52,447 bases of DNA from positions 1 to 52,447 of the forward strand of contig BOKF01000060.1 in the NCBI GenBank assembly GCA_016860845.1, read 5' to 3'. This DNA comes from Chloroflexota bacterium. Its GTDB lineage: Bacteria; Chloroflexota; Anaerolineae; 4572-78; J111. Made by a program: the position numbers and the translations under genes. A model generated the notes under the pieces. The model was not told where the DNA came from. It was given only the letters and a program-made list of their open reading frames with translations, and ran no database searches. Positions 24,364-32,013 of this stretch are shown piece by piece (within the stretch, counting starts at the first letter, position 1; each line of letters begins with the position of its first letter).

Positions 24364-25098
24364 ATGAAGGATAACATCGAAGCGATCTTTTTAGACCTGG
24401 GCAACACTCTGAGGTTTCTGGTAAAAGATGAAGCCCACCAATCCCGCGCCCGGCAGAAGATTACCGAGCTGATCGGAACTGCCGAGGACCCCGCCGTCTT
24501 CTGCGAAAAGCTGGATGCTCGCTACAAGACCTACCGCAAATGGGCCTTCGAGAATATGATTGAAGCGCCCGAAGCAGAACTGTGGACTCGCTGGCTGGCG
24601 CCGGAGTTTTCCGCCGAAAAGATCGCGCCGCTGGCGGTGGAACTAACCTATCAGTATCGCCAGTCAATGGGGCGGCGGGAGGTTCAACGTGACGGCCGGG
24701 AAGTGATTGTTGAACTGCGCCGGCGCGGCTATACCCTGGGAATTATCAGCAACGTCATTGGATCGCGTGAAATCCCTGCCTGGCTGGAGGCAGATGGTTT
24801 CGCCCCCTATTTTAAATCGGTGCTTCTTTCTTCCATTTTCGGACGCCGCAAGCCCCACCCGGAAATTTATCTCGAAGCGGCCCGCCGGGCCGGCGTCAAA
24901 CCGGCGCGGTGCGCCTACGTGGGCGACAATCTTAAACGCGACGTGACGGGCACGCGGGAGGCGGGTTTTGGCATGTCCATCATTCTAATCGAACCAGCAA
25001 AGCTAGAGAAAGAGCCGCCCACGGATGAAAACAAACCCGACCGGGTTATCCACGAATTCAACGAACTTTTGGATATTTTTCCGGCCCGCCACCGGTGA
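24364..25098 (+). CDS. HAD-superfamily hydrolase (tandem copy 2)
   Basis: A 244-residue paralogue of the previous gene, sharing YRKWAFENM, ELWTRWL, RRGYTLGIIS, WLEADG and CAYVGDN. Motif I is FLDLGNT (nucleophile Asp kept, second Asp replaced by Gly), motif III is RRKPHPE and motif IV is VGDNLKRD. The long open frame upstream to 24145 overlaps copy 1 and is not used: ATG 24364 starts the HAD fold in register with copy 1. Duplication followed by divergence may have widened the phosphate-ester range. Confidence 0.88.
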   Translation: MKDNIEAIFLDLGNTLRFLVKDEAHQSRARQKITELIGTAEDPAVFCEKLDARYKTYRKWAFENMIEAPEAELWTRWLAPEFSAEKIAPLAVELTYQYRQSMGRREVQRDGREVIVELRRRGYTLGIISNVIGSREIPAWLEADGFAPYFKSVLLSSIFGRRKPHPEIYLEAARRAGVKPARCAYVGDNLKRDVTGTREAGFGMSIILIEPAKLEKEPPTDENKPDRVIHEFNELLDIFPARHR

Positions 25099-25107
25099 TG
25101 AAAATTC

Positions 25108-25193
25108 GCCCTCACCCTAACCCTCTCCCTCTGGGAGAGGGAACTCTTGGCTTTCTCCCCTCGCCCTTTGGGAGAGGGGTTGGGGGTGAGGGC
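25108..25193. repeat. Dispersed palindrome GCCCTCACCC...GGGTGAGGGC
   Basis: Left arm GCCCTCACCCTAACCCTCTC and right arm GGGAGAGGGGTTGGGGGTGA form a long imperfect hairpin with two inner CTCTCCC/GGGAGAG pairs. Palindromes of this wording are scattered between genes in many bacteria. It lies 20 bp before the start of the permuted phosphoglycerate mutase. Confidence 0.7.
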
Positions 25194-25213
25194 TATTTAC
25201 GAAGGAGTCATTT

Positions 25214-26800
25214 ATGCTGACCAACTATCTCACGCGCGGCGGCATTGCCCTGGCAGATGCCGTTAAAGAGTTATACAACGAGGGACAGACGGATTATTGG
25301 CTTGAACCGATGGTCGTGATGGACGGGCAAGGGGAAGCCATCGGTTGTATCGAAGATGGTGATGCCGTCATTTTTTGCTGCCGCCGTGGCGAGCGCGAAA
25401 TCCAGCTAACCGAGGCATTTGTCGAACCGGAGTTTGATCGTTTTCCTCGGTGCAATTTTCAAAATCTCATCTTCGTAACTTTGACCCTGTATCACGAAAA
25501 GTTCAAAGACCTGCCGGTTGCTTTTGCCCCGGCAAAAATTAAGGACACCCTCGGCGAAATTGTCAGCCGGGCCAACCTGCGCCAACTGCGGACCGCCGAA
25601 TCTGAAAAATTTGCCCACGTCACCTTTTTCTTCAACGGCGGCAGCAACCAACCGTTTGCCGGCGAAGACGATGTCCGGATTCCTTCGCCCAAAGGGATTC
25701 CTTTTGATCAGGTGCCGGAACTGAGCCTGCCCCGGGTGACTGAACAAATTCTACACGGTCTTGACCAGCGGTACGATTTGATCGTGACAAACTTTGCCAA
25801 CGGCGATGTGATTGGTCACACTTCGAATAGCCAGGCTAAGATCAAATGCGCCGAAGCGGTGGACCTGCGGCTGGGGCAGGTGGTCAACGCCGCGCTTGCC
25901 GCTGGCTATGTGGTTCTGGTGACCGCCGATCATGGCATCCTCGAACTATCAACCAATCCCGATGGAACGCCTAATGTGGCCCATACAACCAACCTGGTGC
26001 CGTTCGTTCTGCTTGACCCCCGTGGGACAGTCCCGGTTAACCTGCGCGACGGCCAACTGGCCGATCTCGCCCCGACGGTTTTAGAGGCGCTTGGCCTGGC
26101 CCAACCTGCTACCATGGAGGGCGTGACTCTTGCGCCAGGGTATGATTGGGACGGGCAACGGCGGGTACTGCTTATCATTGTTGATGGGTGGGGAATCGGC
26201 CGGGATGATAACTCGAATCCCATCTTTCTGGCCCAAACCCCGGTCTGGGATGATCTGCTTCGCCGCTGCCCGTGCGCCCGCTTGCGGGCCTCCGGCGAAG
26301 CGGTTGGGCTGCAAGCGGGCAAACCCGGCAACTCCGAAGCGGGGCATACGAATATCGGGGCCGGACGCGTGGTGCTGCAAGATGATGTGCGTCTCGACCT
26401 GGCCATGAAGGATGGTTCTTTCTACACCAATGAGATCCTTTGCCGGGCGATCCAGGAGGTCAAGCAGCGCAACACCCGCCTCCACTTGGTTGGCCTGTTG
26501 ACCGAAAAAAGCTCGCATGGGTCCATTGACTATCCGCTGGCGCTGCTGCAAATGGCTAAAGCCAGTGGTTTAACCAATGTTTACCTGCACCTCATCTTTG
26601 ATGGGCGAAGCACCGAGCCGGGCAGCGCCCCCGCCCTGCTGGAAAAGTTGGAGAGCCGGATGAGAGAAATTGGGGTGGGGCAAATTGTTTCCGGCGTGGG
26701 GAGAGGCTATGCCCTCGACCGGGATGGAACCTACAGCAAAACCCAGCGCGCCTACGACGCCTTTGTGTTTGGCGTTGGGAAAAAGTGCATCGCGAATTGA
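25214..26800 (+). CDS. Circularly permuted cofactor-independent phosphoglycerate mutase (iPGM)
   Basis: A 528-residue protein carrying all parts of GpmI in swapped order. Residues 11-305 match the usual C-terminal half: R58/R61, K132 in AESEKFAHVTFFF, D198 and H202 in NFANGDVIGHT, D239-H240 in TADHG, H257 in AHTTN. Residues 316-520 match the usual N-terminal half: D324 in IIVDGWG, nucleophile S374 in GNSEAGH, H435, R465, R497, R503. The old C- and N-termini are joined by a short linker (VTLAPGYDWDGQRR), and the new ends lie in the loop after YDAFVFG. The Asp that normally follows R465 (DGRD) is Ser466. The family interconverts 2- and 3-phosphoglycerate with Mn2+. AAGGAG precedes ATG. Activity is likely but unproven; another phospho-substrate is possible. 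Confidence 0.92.
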   Translation: MLTNYLTRGGIALADAVKELYNEGQTDYWLEPMVVMDGQGEAIGCIEDGDAVIFCCRRGEREIQLTEAFVEPEFDRFPRCNFQNLIFVTLTLYHEKFKDLPVAFAPAKIKDTLGEIVSRANLRQLRTAESEKFAHVTFFFNGGSNQPFAGEDDVRIPSPKGIPFDQVPELSLPRVTEQILHGLDQRYDLIVTNFANGDVIGHTSNSQAKIKCAEAVDLRLGQVVNAALAAGYVVLVTADHGILELSTNPDGTPNVAHTTNLVPFVLLDPRGTVPVNLRDGQLADLAPTVLEALGLAQPATMEGVTLAPGYDWDGQRRVLLIIVDGWGIGRDDNSNPIFLAQTPVWDDLLRRCPCARLRASGEAVGLQAGKPGNSEAGHTNIGAGRVVLQDDVRLDLAMKDGSFYTNEILCRAIQEVKQRNTRLHLVGLLTEKSSHGSIDYPLALLQMAKASGLTNVYLHLIFDGRSTEPGSAPALLEKLESRMREIGVGQIVSGVGRGYALDRDGTYSKTQRAYDAFVFGVGKKCIAN

Positions 26801-26813
26801 CGGAGGTATTTCC

Positions 26814-26939
26814 GTGGATTTCAAAATTGAATTTGGAGAACACGCCTGTGGGCGCGGTAGTCTTGGCGTCTTGCCGGCAAAAGATGTGATACCGCTGGCG
26901 TTGGCCAATGCGCGGTGTATTGCCAAGTTCGGGGTGTAA
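26814..26939 (+). CDS. Small hypothetical protein, 41 codons
   Basis: A GTG-started frame with an excellent GGAGG (26802-26806) seven bases upstream, 13 bp after the mutase stop. The product begins DFKIEFGEHACGRGSLG and ends ANARCIAKFGV. I do not recognise it. It may be a genuine small protein or the truncated start of a larger enzyme lost by deletion. Its position in a dense operon and its good ribosome site argue that it is at least translated. Confidence 0.45.
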   Translation: MDFKIEFGEHACGRGSLGVLPAKDVIPLALANARCIAKFGV

Positions 26940-26975
26940 TTTGTTGAATAAGATAAGTGACTGAAAGGCAAACCT

Positions 26976-28202
26976 ATGTCCGCCTCAAACCCTTTAGCCA
27001 GTCCAGATGTTTTTTCAGAGAAACTGTACGAGAAAATGAAGCAGATTAATCCCGGCATAGAGGATTTGGAACTTTATGAATTCCGCTATGCGCTGGGCCA
27101 TCTCTCGCCCAAGCATGACGATTGGGTTTCTATCGTCCTGGCGGATAAGGAGGAGATTGACCAGCGCTTGAGCCAGATTGATTTCTATCACAGCATTAAA
27201 CTTAAACCATGCGTTGACGGCAGAATTGTATTAGATGAAACCATTATTTCGCTGACCAATATGCTGTTCGTTGGCCTGGTGACAGGAAAATACCCGGTTG
27301 AGTGGATCAACCAACGCTTTTACTTTGATATCAGGGGATTTCATTTTTTCATTCGGACGCTTTATTTCACCGATAAAATTCTGACCCACCTGGGTGGTCG
27401 GCCATTTAAGTGTTTTGAACAGAAACAAAAACAATTGGAGCGGCATCAATCGCTGGGCTACAAAGAATTCAGGAAAGCAAATGCCGAAGTGGATCAATAT
27501 TTTATGACCAGCGTCAAGCAAATTATTGCGGTCAAAGGGACGCCCATGATCATGGCTATTGCTGGGCCTACGGCGGCAGGCAAAACCGAAATTGTTGAGC
27601 GGCTGCGTTGTTCCTTTAAGCAGGAAGGCCAAGATGTCACTTCCATCGAAATGGACCACTTCTTCACCGACCGGGACTATCGGGAAGCGAAGGGTATTCA
27701 TTCGCTGGGCAAAGCGGCTATCCATTTTGAGCTTTTTAAACAGTGTCTGGAAGACATCAGCCAGGGCAAAAAGATATGTACGCCCCGCTACGACTTTGTT
27801 TACGCTACCTCCAGCCACGACCTGGACGGCCGCTTAAAGCCCGGCTGTGCCCCCATTGAGATTGAACCGGCCGACATCATTTTTATCGAGGGCAATTTCC
27901 CCTTTCTTCTGCCGGAAGTAATTCATTTGATTGGCCTCAAAGTAGTTTACCTGACCGATGACCCTATCAGACTCAAAAGGAAGTGGAAGCGCGACGTTGA
28001 TTATCGCAAGAAATATGATCCTAACTACCTGCGCAACCGTTTTTTTAGAAACCAATTTTTGATGGCCGAGAAATGCTATCTGCCGCAAATGGAAGTGTGT
28101 GATCTGGTTGTTGATACGACCGGCGCAGCTTTGTGGGCTACACCAGAGATGGCTGCCATCCTACAAGGCCGTTACGAAACCGCAGCACATCCTCACCGAT
28201 AA
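26976..28202 (+). CDS. P-loop kinase (uridine kinase/phosphoribulokinase-like) with unknown N-terminal domain
   Basis: A 408-residue protein. Residues about 190-400 are a P-loop kinase of the uridine kinase/PRK group: Walker A AGPTAAGKT, SIEMDHFFTDRDY after it, YDFVYATSSHDLDGR, and an IIFIEGNFPFLL strand. The first 185 residues (acidic, with KHDDWVSIVLADKEEID and WINQRFYFDIRGFHFFIRTLYF) match no domain I recognise. The reaction is likely ATP-dependent phosphorylation of a small hydroxyl compound. AAAGG precedes ATG. It lies among sugar-phosphate genes. The nucleoside alternative is possible but the context gives no support. Confidence 0.75.
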   Translation: MSASNPLASPDVFSEKLYEKMKQINPGIEDLELYEFRYALGHLSPKHDDWVSIVLADKEEIDQRLSQIDFYHSIKLKPCVDGRIVLDETIISLTNMLFVGLVTGKYPVEWINQRFYFDIRGFHFFIRTLYFTDKILTHLGGRPFKCFEQKQKQLERHQSLGYKEFRKANAEVDQYFMTSVKQIIAVKGTPMIMAIAGPTAAGKTEIVERLRCSFKQEGQDVTSIEMDHFFTDRDYREAKGIHSLGKAAIHFELFKQCLEDISQGKKICTPRYDFVYATSSHDLDGRLKPGCAPIEIEPADIIFIEGNFPFLLPEVIHLIGLKVVYLTDDPIRLKRKWKRDVDYRKKYDPNYLRNRFFRNQFLMAEKCYLPQMEVCDLVVDTTGAALWATPEMAAILQGRYETAAHPHR

Positions 28203-28212
28203 AATTTGCTTC

Positions 28213-28350
28213 TGACTACTGTCTACTGATCACTTGTGTGTCTACTATTTCTAAAGGAGTCGTCACGAGCCTGCGGCACCCCACCAACAATGAAAACGTT
28301 ATTCTGACTACTGGCTACTGACGACTGACTACTATTTTGAAGGAGTTAAT
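28213..28350. repeat. Duplicated leader with GACTACTG words
   Basis: CTGACTACTGTCTACTGATC...CTACTATTTCTAAAGGAGT (28212-28261) is repeated in altered form at 28304-28346 (CTGACTACTGGCTACTGACG...CTACTATTTTGAAGGAGTT). Each copy ends in a ribosome-binding sequence, but only the second is followed by a start codon. Confidence 0.55.
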
Positions 28351-28351
28351 T

Positions 28352-29272
28352 GTGCTTAACATCGCCTTATCCACCATGTGGGGTATCGGCCGTTATCAAA
28401 ATCTGGCCGATTTTTTCAGCGCCGGCGCAAACCTGGGCTTCACTTGTTTTGAGCTGAATCACAAGGTTACTTCGGCTATGTTGGAGTATGTAAATTTGCC
28501 AGCCTACCATTTCCCCAGCGTGCATGAACCGTGTCCGGCGGATATTGCCGTGAGCGAGCTCAAGGCGCGTAATTGGTTTATCTCCTCACCCCGTGAAGAT
28601 GAACGCACCCTGGGCGTCACCGCTGTCCGGCATAGTATTGACTTGGCCCAGCAGCTTGGCGCGCAAGCTGTTGTGGTGCATCCCGGTAAAGTTGATATGG
28701 ATGAGTCGCTGGAAAAAGTCTTGCGCGACCTCTACCGAGCCAACCAGGCGGGCAGCCCTGAATTTGCCGAAGCCAGTGAGCGATTAGCTGCCGCTCGCTC
28801 CGACCAGGTCGAGATCAACCTGCGTGCAGTGCAGCGCAGCCTGGTTGAATTGGCCCGATATGCCGGTTCCAGGGGTATCCGGCTGGGCTTGGAAAATCGT
28901 TTTCACTACTACGAAATTCCCCTGCCCGACGAGCTTGAATTTCTGCTGGCTCAAAAGTATGAGGGCGAGGTAGGTTTCTGGTATGATGTAGGTCACGCTC
29001 ATGTTTTAGAGCAGTTGGATCACTGCCCCCACGAGGGGTGGCTGCGCCGTTTCGCCGGACGTATGGTTGGTGTCCATCTGCACGACGTGATTGGCCTGAA
29101 CGATCATCGCGCCGCCGGGTTAGGCCAGGTAGACTGGAAAATGGTAGCGGCCTATCTACCGAAAAATATTCTGTGCACCTGTGAATTTCAAAATGATAAT
29201 ACGCCAGAGCAGGTAGCCCACGGCCTGCGTTTTTTAGCTGAAAAGGTACTTGGAGTTGACGGAAATGAATAA
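28352..29272 (+). CDS. Sugar phosphate isomerase/epimerase-like TIM-barrel protein
   Basis: A 306-residue protein of the xylose-isomerase-like TIM-barrel (AP endonuclease 2) fold. Metal-binding landmarks are VVHPGK, GIRLGLENRF, WYDVGHAHV and MVGVHLHD, which supply the usual His/Glu/Asp set. An in-frame TTG at 28337 overlaps the ribosome site, so GTG 28352, 6 bp after AAGGAG, is the start. Its end overlaps the PfkB gene by 8 bp. Isomerisation or epimerisation of a sugar or sugar derivative before phosphorylation by the PfkB kinase is the natural inference. Confidence 0.85.
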   Translation: MLNIALSTMWGIGRYQNLADFFSAGANLGFTCFELNHKVTSAMLEYVNLPAYHFPSVHEPCPADIAVSELKARNWFISSPREDERTLGVTAVRHSIDLAQQLGAQAVVVHPGKVDMDESLEKVLRDLYRANQAGSPEFAEASERLAAARSDQVEINLRAVQRSLVELARYAGSRGIRLGLENRFHYYEIPLPDELEFLLAQKYEGEVGFWYDVGHAHVLEQLDHCPHEGWLRRFAGRMVGVHLHDVIGLNDHRAAGLGQVDWKMVAAYLPKNILCTCEFQNDNTPEQVAHGLRFLAEKVLGVDGNE

Positions 29273-30161
29273 CCTCTATGACATCGCCCTGTTGGGCCAT
29301 TACACCAAAGACACTATTGTTTCCGCGTCAGGCACCAGGCTAGTGGATGGTGGAGCTTTTAATTATGGCGCGCATGTGGCTGTCCGCATGGGTTTAAATG
29401 TTGCCGCCATCACTCGCCTGGTGGAAGAAGATCGCCACGTAATTGATGAACTTACCCGGCTTGGGATAGATGCCTTTGTTCAGTATAGCCCCTATTCCAC
29501 CTGCCTGCGGTTGGAATACCCCACTTCCAATTTAGACAAACGCCTCATCTACGTCACCAGTACCGCTGGAGCTTTTACTCCTGTGGAAGTCGAACCGGTG
29601 CAGGCGCGGGCCTTCCTGGTAGGTGCGTCCATGCGAGGCGAAGTTAGTCTGGAAGTGATCGAGGCCCTGCGGCGCAAAGACACCCTGCTGGCTGTTGATG
29701 TACAGGGTTTTGTACGAGTAGACCGTGAAGGGCAGTTGGTCTATGAAACCTGGCCGGAGATGCACCCGGTACTGGCCTGTGTGGATGTGCTCAAAACCGA
29801 CGCCGTCGAAGCCGAGATGCTCACCGGGCAGCCCGATATACACCAGGCCGCCCGGATATTGGCCGATTTGGGACCGCGGGAAGTTGTGCTGACTCATCGT
29901 AATGGCCTGCTGGTTTATGCTGACGGCCAGTACTATGAAGCGGGCTTTTTCCCCTGCAAGTTAGTAGGCCGGAGCGGCCGGGGAGACACCTGTATTGCCG
30001 CCTACACGGCCAAGCGCCTCAGCGCATCGCCCGCCGAAGCCACTCTCTGGGCAGCGGCGTTGACCAGTTTAAAGATGGAAGCTGAGGGGCCTTTCAAAAG
30101 GGAAATAGGTGCGGTTGAAGAACTTATCGGCAGCATGTACCAACCCCTGGGTCAAAAGTAA
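29265..30161 (+). CDS. PfkB family carbohydrate kinase
   Basis: A 298-residue ribokinase/PfkB-fold kinase. GGAFNYGAHVAVRMG is the N-terminal substrate signature region, and GRSGRGDTCIAAYTAKRL near residue 240 is the second PfkB signature, with the anion-hole GRGD carrying the catalytic Asp. An in-frame TTG at 29250 is not needed: ATG 29265 overlaps the previous stop codon (ATGAATAA), as expected for coupled genes. It is the last gene of the plus-strand phosphate-ester region and nearly touches the convergent EamA gene (3-bp gap). Confidence 0.9.
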   Translation: MNNLYDIALLGHYTKDTIVSASGTRLVDGGAFNYGAHVAVRMGLNVAAITRLVEEDRHVIDELTRLGIDAFVQYSPYSTCLRLEYPTSNLDKRLIYVTSTAGAFTPVEVEPVQARAFLVGASMRGEVSLEVIEALRRKDTLLAVDVQGFVRVDREGQLVYETWPEMHPVLACVDVLKTDAVEAEMLTGQPDIHQAARILADLGPREVVLTHRNGLLVYADGQYYEAGFFPCKLVGRSGRGDTCIAAYTAKRLSASPAEATLWAAALTSLKMEAEGPFKREIGAVEELIGSMYQPLGQK

Positions 30162-30164
30162 AAG

Positions 30165-31040
30165 TTACCCTCCCAGCACAATCCCGGCTACACCGGCAAC
30201 AATGACACAAGCGGCGCTTAATCGCAATACGGGTGCTGCCTCCCGTAAGAACCACGCGCCCAGTCCAACGCCAATGACAATACTTAATTGACGCAGAGCA
30301 ACTACATAACTTGCCTGAAATGCAAGCTGGTAACTCCAGAGGATGAGCCAGTATGCGCCAAACACCCCAATTGCTGCGACTGCCGCCCAACCCCAACTCG
30401 CCCAGCTTGATTGGTCCGCTGTTGATTGTCCCATTGCTTTCAAGATCAACCAATACACGACCGCAGAAGCGGCCCCCTCATAGATGCCGTACCGGCCTGC
30501 CGCCCACGGGCCTCGCGGGATAAAATCGGCAGCGATTTTGTCAGTGATAGTGTAGCCCACAATCGAAAGCGCAGTGATAAAAGCCCACAGCATGGTTCGA
30601 TTCCAATAGCGTCCCAGACTGAATCCTCGCCAAGACTCCAGAGGTATCATCAGGCAACCGATGGTGACGAGGATCATCCCCAGCCAGGCCACCAGTGAAG
30701 GTGCGCGGCCACGAGCTACATCCCCCATAGCTACCAGGAGCACCGGCAGGGAGCGGGCGATGGGGTAAACAATGGTAAAATCACCAGAGCGATACCCCTG
30801 GGTCAATCCCAGGTAGTAAATGGCCTGAAAAATACCGGCGACAATCAGATACCCCCACACCTGCATCAACATGGGTTCTGGCCCAAACTCCGCCATAAGG
30901 ACCGGGCCAAGGCCAAGCACACTTGTGACAATCGTGATCTGCAAAAAAGTAGCATGAGAGCACTGGCTGCGGAGGATCAAATTCCAACCGGCATGAAGAA
31001 ACGTTGAAAGTAAGACGAGGAAAATAGCTAAAGGGGGCAT
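30165..31040 (-). CDS. EamA/DMT family transporter
   Basis: A drug/metabolite-transporter superfamily protein of about 291 residues with ten hydrophobic spans in two EamA repeats. It starts PPLAIFLVLLSTFLHAGWNLILR, which is typical of the DMT group, and includes YYLGLTQGYRSGDFTIVYPIARSLPVLLVA. I place the start at ATG 31040; a GTG five codons upstream (31055) is possible but sits against its ribosome site. It is an inner-membrane exporter or importer of an unknown small metabolite. Convergent with the PfkB gene. Confidence 0.85.
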   Translation of the reverse strand: MPPLAIFLVLLSTFLHAGWNLILRSQCSHATFLQITIVTSVLGLGPVLMAEFGPEPMLMQVWGYLIVAGIFQAIYYLGLTQGYRSGDFTIVYPIARSLPVLLVAMGDVARGRAPSLVAWLGMILVTIGCLMIPLESWRGFSLGRYWNRTMLWAFITALSIVGYTITDKIAADFIPRGPWAAGRYGIYEGAASAVVYWLILKAMGQSTADQSSWASWGWAAVAAIGVFGAYWLILWSYQLAFQASYVVALRQLSIVIGVGLGAWFLREAAPVLRLSAACVIVAGVAGIVLGG

Positions 31041-31121
31041 GAGGACAGCAAGCACCTTTCCATTGGGTGAGATTTCACGACCAGCAGCGGGCGTTGACGA
31101 TAATCCTAATGCATGGCCATC

Positions 31122-31907
31122 TCAGGCAAAAATTTCTTCAACACAGCGCCCTTCCCAGTCAGGATGAGGATTGATCTTAAGTAGCCGGGCCAGAGTTGGC
31201 GCGGTATCAAGCAGGCTGACCGCCGTTTTTAGCTCATAGCTCTGCCGGATTCCTGGCCCGGCCACGATCCAGGGAATGGTCATATCCTCCGGCGAGTCGG
31301 TGCCGTGGGTCCGTTCGTGGCCCCCGTGGTCGCTTTGCAGCAAAAGCGTGCTGTCAGCCGGCAACGCGGCCAAAAGCGTTCCCAGGGCGCGATCTACCCG
31401 CGCTAGTTGAGTCAAATACTCTCTGGACATCCAGCCATGGCGGTGGCCAATGCTGTCAACGGTGCCAAAGTAAACAAAGATAAAGTCAGGCTGATCTGTA
31501 CTGAGGTAGCGCACCGCCTCATCTGCGATGACCTGGTCACCATTGAGATCAGTATAAACATTGTCCCGAAAATAGGAAAAAGCCAGGCTGCCGGGCAGGT
31601 TGAGATTTCGCAGCGGTTCCCAGTTATAAAAGAAGGCGCAGCGCTTGCCGACGGCATGAGCCTGATCAACCAGACCCGGCAACGGCCGGGCCATCGGCCG
31701 CCAGTCGTTGGTGGTCACGCCGTGGCGTTCCGGTGGTACGCTGTGGAAAATAGACATGTGGCATGGCAACGTCACCGAGGGCATGACCGATGTGGCCCTG
31801 AAAGTAAACGCCCCTCGCGCCGGTAAAGAGGCCAGGTTCGGACAATTCGCTGCCGCCAGCGCGTCCGGCCGAGTTCCATCAATCAGAACAAATACAACTA
31901 ACGGCAT
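31122..31907 (-). CDS. Alkaline phosphatase superfamily phosphodiesterase/pyrophosphatase
   Basis: A 261-residue enzyme of the type I phosphodiesterase/nucleotide pyrophosphatase group. FVLIDGTRPDAL gives the first metal Asp, SVTLPCHMS the Thr nucleophile, VYFGTVDSIGHRHG a metal Asp/His pair and LLQSDHGGHERTHG the Asp-His of the second site. No signal peptide is seen, so it is cytoplasmic. GAGGAG precedes ATG. It is the second alkaline-phosphatase-fold protein in the neighbourhood after the permuted mutase, again consistent with phosphate-ester metabolism. Confidence 0.88.
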   Translation of the reverse strand: MPLVVFVLIDGTRPDALAAANCPNLASLPARGAFTFRATSVMPSVTLPCHMSIFHSVPPERHGVTTNDWRPMARPLPGLVDQAHAVGKRCAFFYNWEPLRNLNLPGSLAFSYFRDNVYTDLNGDQVIADEAVRYLSTDQPDFIFVYFGTVDSIGHRHGWMSREYLTQLARVDRALGTLLAALPADSTLLLQSDHGGHERTHGTDSPEDMTIPWIVAGPGIRQSYELKTAVSLLDTAPTLARLLKINPHPDWEGRCVEEIFA

Positions 31908-31943
31908 CAGCTCTCCTCAGACTTCTAACGCAGAATTTTTGGG

Positions 31944-31982
31944 GAAAAATAAGACCGGTAGCAGATAAAAGACTGCTACCGG
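31944..31982 (-). terminator. Intrinsic terminator of the triple-repeat protein gene
   Basis: A 10-bp stem, CCGGTAGCAG (31955-31964) with CTGCTACCGG (31973-31982), read on the minus strand and followed by CTTATTTTT. It lies 31 bp after the stop codon at 32014. Confidence 0.8.
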
Positions 31983-32013
31983 CCAGTTTTATCACAGAAC
32001 TGCGCCTGGGTGA

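Noticed and set aside
25108..25193. CCCTCACCC/GGGTGAGGG repeats as a CRISPR remnant
   Set aside because: It is a single palindrome, with no regularly spaced direct repeats and no spacers or cas genes.
26110..26170. Permuted mutase as a simple assembly join
   Set aside because: The frame runs through the junction with a sensible linker and both new termini have proper start and stop contexts. A random misjoin would rarely do this, though reads should still be checked.
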